From: Candidatus Saccharimonadota bacterium
Lineage (GTDB): Bacteria > Patescibacteriota > Saccharimonadia > Saccharimonadales > Saccharimonadaceae
Assembly (NCBI GenBank): GCA_027451185.1
Contig: DAIDJW010000034.1
Location: forward strand, 1 to 5,908
Direction of reading: 5' to 3'
Length of the DNA: 5,908 bases
Shown: positions 5,627-5,908 of the stretch, piece by piece
Layout of the letters: each line of letters begins with the position of its first letter
How positions within the stretch are numbered: position 1 is the stretch's first letter
The notes under the pieces: model-generated
The model's database searches: none
Told to the model about the DNA's origin: nothing
What the model saw: only the letters and a program-made list of their open reading frames with translations
Translations under genes and position numbers: made by a program

Positions 5627-5908
5627 TACGCTTTCGCCTCCTCTTTCTTAGCAGCTGGTTTCTTGGCTGCTGGTTTTTTGACAACCGGCGCAGCTACTTC
5701 AACAGGCGCCCCGGCTTTAAGTTCATCAACGAACTCGATAATCGCTAGCTGCGCACCGTCACCAACGCGGAGTCGAGTTCGCTCAACGCGAACGTGTCCA
5801 CTGGTGCGGCCGGTTAGCTGTGGCGCGATTTCGTCGACTAGCTTGAAGGCGGCAACTTGAGTGTTCAAGCCAGCGATAACTCGTCGACGATTAGCTAAGT
5901 CGCCTTTT
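5626..5908 (-). CDS. rplQ: 50S ribosomal protein L17, 5' end outside window
   Basis: The visible 93 residues are the C-terminal part of L17, a large-subunit protein near the peptide exit tunnel. The frame is open to the window edge and begins KGDLANRRRVIAGLNT. It continues with FKLVDEIAPQLTGRTSGHV and ends the core with LAIIEFVDEL, matching the KGDL...R, LFDEIAP and IELV positions of the family. The TTG at 5868 is an internal Leu codon, not a start; the true start lies upstream of the window. After the core, about 25 residues form a Lys/Ala/Pro-rich tail with two PAAKK units, a low-complexity extension absent from E. coli L17. In most bacteria rplQ ends the alpha operon after rpoA; here it runs straight into rplM. 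Confidence 0.95.
   Translation of the reverse strand, partial: KGDLANRRRVIAGLNTQVAAFKLVDEIAPQLTGRTSGHVRVERTRLRVGDGAQLAIIEFVDELKAGAPVEVAAPVVKKPAAKKPAAKKEEAKA
5637..5644 (-). promoter_or_regulatory. strong Shine-Dalgarno site for rplM
   Basis: AGAGGAGG lies inside the last rplQ codons (encoding part of the KEEAKA tail), 10 bases before the rplM ATG. It is the strongest ribosome-binding site in the window and fits a highly translated ribosomal-protein gene. Confidence 0.75.
5651..5680 (-). repeat. 15-bp tandem near-repeat coding for PAAKK units of the L17 tail
   Basis: Bases 5651-5665 and 5666-5680 are adjacent 15-bp copies that differ at two positions and encode two successive KPAAK/PAAKK units. 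The in-frame length suggests growth of the tail by short duplication. Confidence 0.65.

Noticed and set aside
5663..5860. Plus-strand open frame opposite rplQ
   Set aside because: It is antisense to L17, and its Ser/Thr/Ala-rich content comes from the complement of the Lys/Ala tail.
5626..5868. L17 as a complete 80-residue protein starting at TTG 5868
   Set aside because: The frame stays open to the window edge, and the upstream residues (KGDLANRRRVIAG) match the L17 family, so the gene is only cut by the window.
1..5908. Absence of TGA stops as a sign of UGA recoding
   Set aside because: Only eight stop codons are visible (seven TAA, one TAG), too few to conclude anything. No conserved gene is broken by or needs an in-frame TGA, so the standard bacterial code explains the window.

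Overview
This is a compact run of bacterial housekeeping genes, and every supported gene lies on the minus strand (transcription runs from high to low coordinates). Base composition is moderate, genes abut or overlap by 1-11 bases, and the visible stop codons are TAA or TAG. Features that suggest a reduced-genome Patescibacteria/CPR lineage, most likely Saccharibacteria-like, are the rplQ-rplM-rpsI order, the Lys/Ala-rich tail on L17, the short delta' subunit without a zinc module, and the altered N-terminal motif in TrpRS. That placement is an inference from style and motifs, not a phylogenetic result.

In transcription order, the window opens with the end of a ribosomal-protein operon: rplQ (L17, 5' end outside the window), rplM (L13) and rpsI (S9). 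It closes with a strong intrinsic terminator at about 4743-4771. Next comes an alpha/beta hydrolase with a complete catalytic triad and a GTG start. It has an extended -10 box immediately upstream and no Shine-Dalgarno site. Then follows a tight cluster of trpS, an RluA-family pseudouridine synthase, a DNA polymerase III delta'-like subunit and a membrane-anchored TPR protein. A consensus TATAAT box sits just before trpS and contains the stop codon of the hydrolase gene. Last come a tRNA-Thr(UGU) gene with its own sigma70-type promoter and the first 46 bases of a tRNA-Tyr(GUA) gene, cut by the window edge.

Most of the genes serve translation: ribosomal proteins, a tRNA synthetase, an RNA pseudouridine synthase and tRNAs. 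The clamp-loader subunit is the replication exception; the hydrolase and TPR protein have no assigned role. I see no mobile element, CRISPR array, phage gene or defence system, and no clear new system. The points most worth a second look are the likely leaderless start signals at the heads of transcription units, the degenerate P-loop and missing zinc module of the delta' subunit, and an unexplained ~110-residue N-terminal region on the pseudouridine synthase.
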